Of a stretch of 5,765 nucleotides of DNA, positions 5,452-5,765 are shown one piece after another (the stretch's first letter is position 1; every line of letters starts with the position of its first letter). The stretch is from Acidobacteriota bacterium (GTDB lineage: Bacteria > Acidobacteriota > Aminicenantia > UBA2199). Location: assembly GCA_028749105.1 (NCBI GenBank), contig JAQUQF010000122.1, forward strand, positions 1 through 5,765. Direction: 5' to 3'. The notes beneath the pieces were generated by a model that saw only the letters and a program-made list of their open reading frames with translations, was not told where the DNA came from and did no database searches. Made by a program: the position numbers and the translations under genes.

Positions 5452-5765
5452 CTAACCGCGGCCGCCCATGGTCAGGGCCATGATAGCCTTGGCCGTGTGC
5501 AGCCGGTTCTCGGCCTCGTCGTAGACGATCGAGATGTTCTCGTCGTCGATCACGTCGTCGGTCACCTCGCGATTGCGGTCGGCGGGGAGCGCGTGCATCA
5601 GCTTGACGCTGCGGTCGGCCAGCCCCGCGCGGCGGCGGTCGAAGATCCAGTCCTTGTGTCCGGTCAGGCGCGACGCCATCTCCTTTTTGCACTCGGACTC
5701 GTTCTTGAGATACTCGTCGACGCTCCAGGCGCCGAAGCCCCCCCAGTTTTTGGGGATGACCACCT
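5452..5765 (-). CDS. ygeW: Knotted carbamoyltransferase YgeW, C-terminal fragment
   Basis: The frame is open to the right edge, so only about the last 104 residues are present; the carbamoyl-phosphate STRT-type motif and the knot region lie outside. Visible are VVIPKNWGGFG, a charged helix, GHKDW, then LMHALPADRNREVTDDVID and IVYDEAENRLHTAKAIMALTM at the C-terminus. The last two are the HCLP-type loop and the DEAENR-LH helix of the aspartate/ornithine carbamoyltransferase superfamily. HKDW together with H-x-LPAD resembles E. coli YgeW, and the dpaL neighbour supports that subgroup. The role inferred for YgeW is transfer or phosphorolysis of a ureido/carbamoyl group to or from carbamoyl phosphate, with the physiological substrate uncertain. 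The motif cysteine is replaced by alanine (HALP). Ordinary ornithine carbamoyltransferase is the main alternative. The gap to the DPD-like gene is 63 bases, containing A7 on the plus strand and the short leader hairpin but no convincing terminator or promoter. Confidence 0.78.
   Translation of the reverse strand, partial: VVIPKNWGGFGAWSVDEYLKNESECKKEMASRLTGHKDWIFDRRRAGLADRSVKLMHALPADRNREVTDDVIDDENISIVYDEAENRLHTAKAIMALTMGGRG

Overview
The window is a GC-rich bacterial fragment with tightly packed genes separated by conspicuously AT-rich, repeat-filled spacers. No rRNA, tRNA, CRISPR array or insertion sequence is visible. The taxon cannot be fixed from this sequence. The degenerate 'AATTCCAAAT'-type spacer repeats resemble those I associate with uncultured lineages such as Aminicenantes/Acidobacteriota, but that is a weak impression from memory.

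Layout. Positions 2-361 (+) hold the C-terminal end of a subtilisin-family (S8) serine protease, followed by a GC-rich hairpin at 382-409. All other genes are on the minus strand. Reading in their direction from the right edge they are: a partial carbamoyltransferase of the knotted YgeW type (5452 to the window edge); an 837-residue flavo-iron-sulfur oxidoreductase with dihydropyrimidine dehydrogenase (DPD) architecture (2875-5388); 2,3-diaminopropionate ammonia-lyase DpaL/YgeX (1670-2863); a repeat-filled spacer; and a PHP-domain phosphoesterase (556-1416). A second copy of the spacer repeat lies between the PHP gene and the protease hairpin.

How the genes may work together. ygeW, the DPD-like gene and dpaL form a compact run with gaps of 63 and 11 bases, and the dpaL ribosome binding site touches the upstream stop codon. 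E. coli keeps ygeW and ygeX (dpaL) together in the ygeW-X-Y-hyuA-yqeA...ygfK-ssnA-xdhD region. As I recall, recent work connects such clusters to anaerobic urate/purine breakdown. A reasonable model, which is inference, is that the DPD-like flavoenzyme reduces a purine- or pyrimidine-derived ring, YgeW transfers or phosphorolyses a carbamoyl (ureido) group to make carbamoyl phosphate, and DpaL converts the remaining 2,3-diaminopropionate to pyruvate and ammonia. The notable twist is that the redox enzyme has the domain order of eukaryotic-type DPD (PreT-PreA fused), not that of YgfK. Its FMN-domain pocket also appears to have lost two pyrimidine-contacting residues.

The other point of interest is non-coding: two related long imperfect inverted repeats, in the same orientation, each sit directly at the 3' end of a minus-strand gene, and the stop codons fall at the repeat borders.
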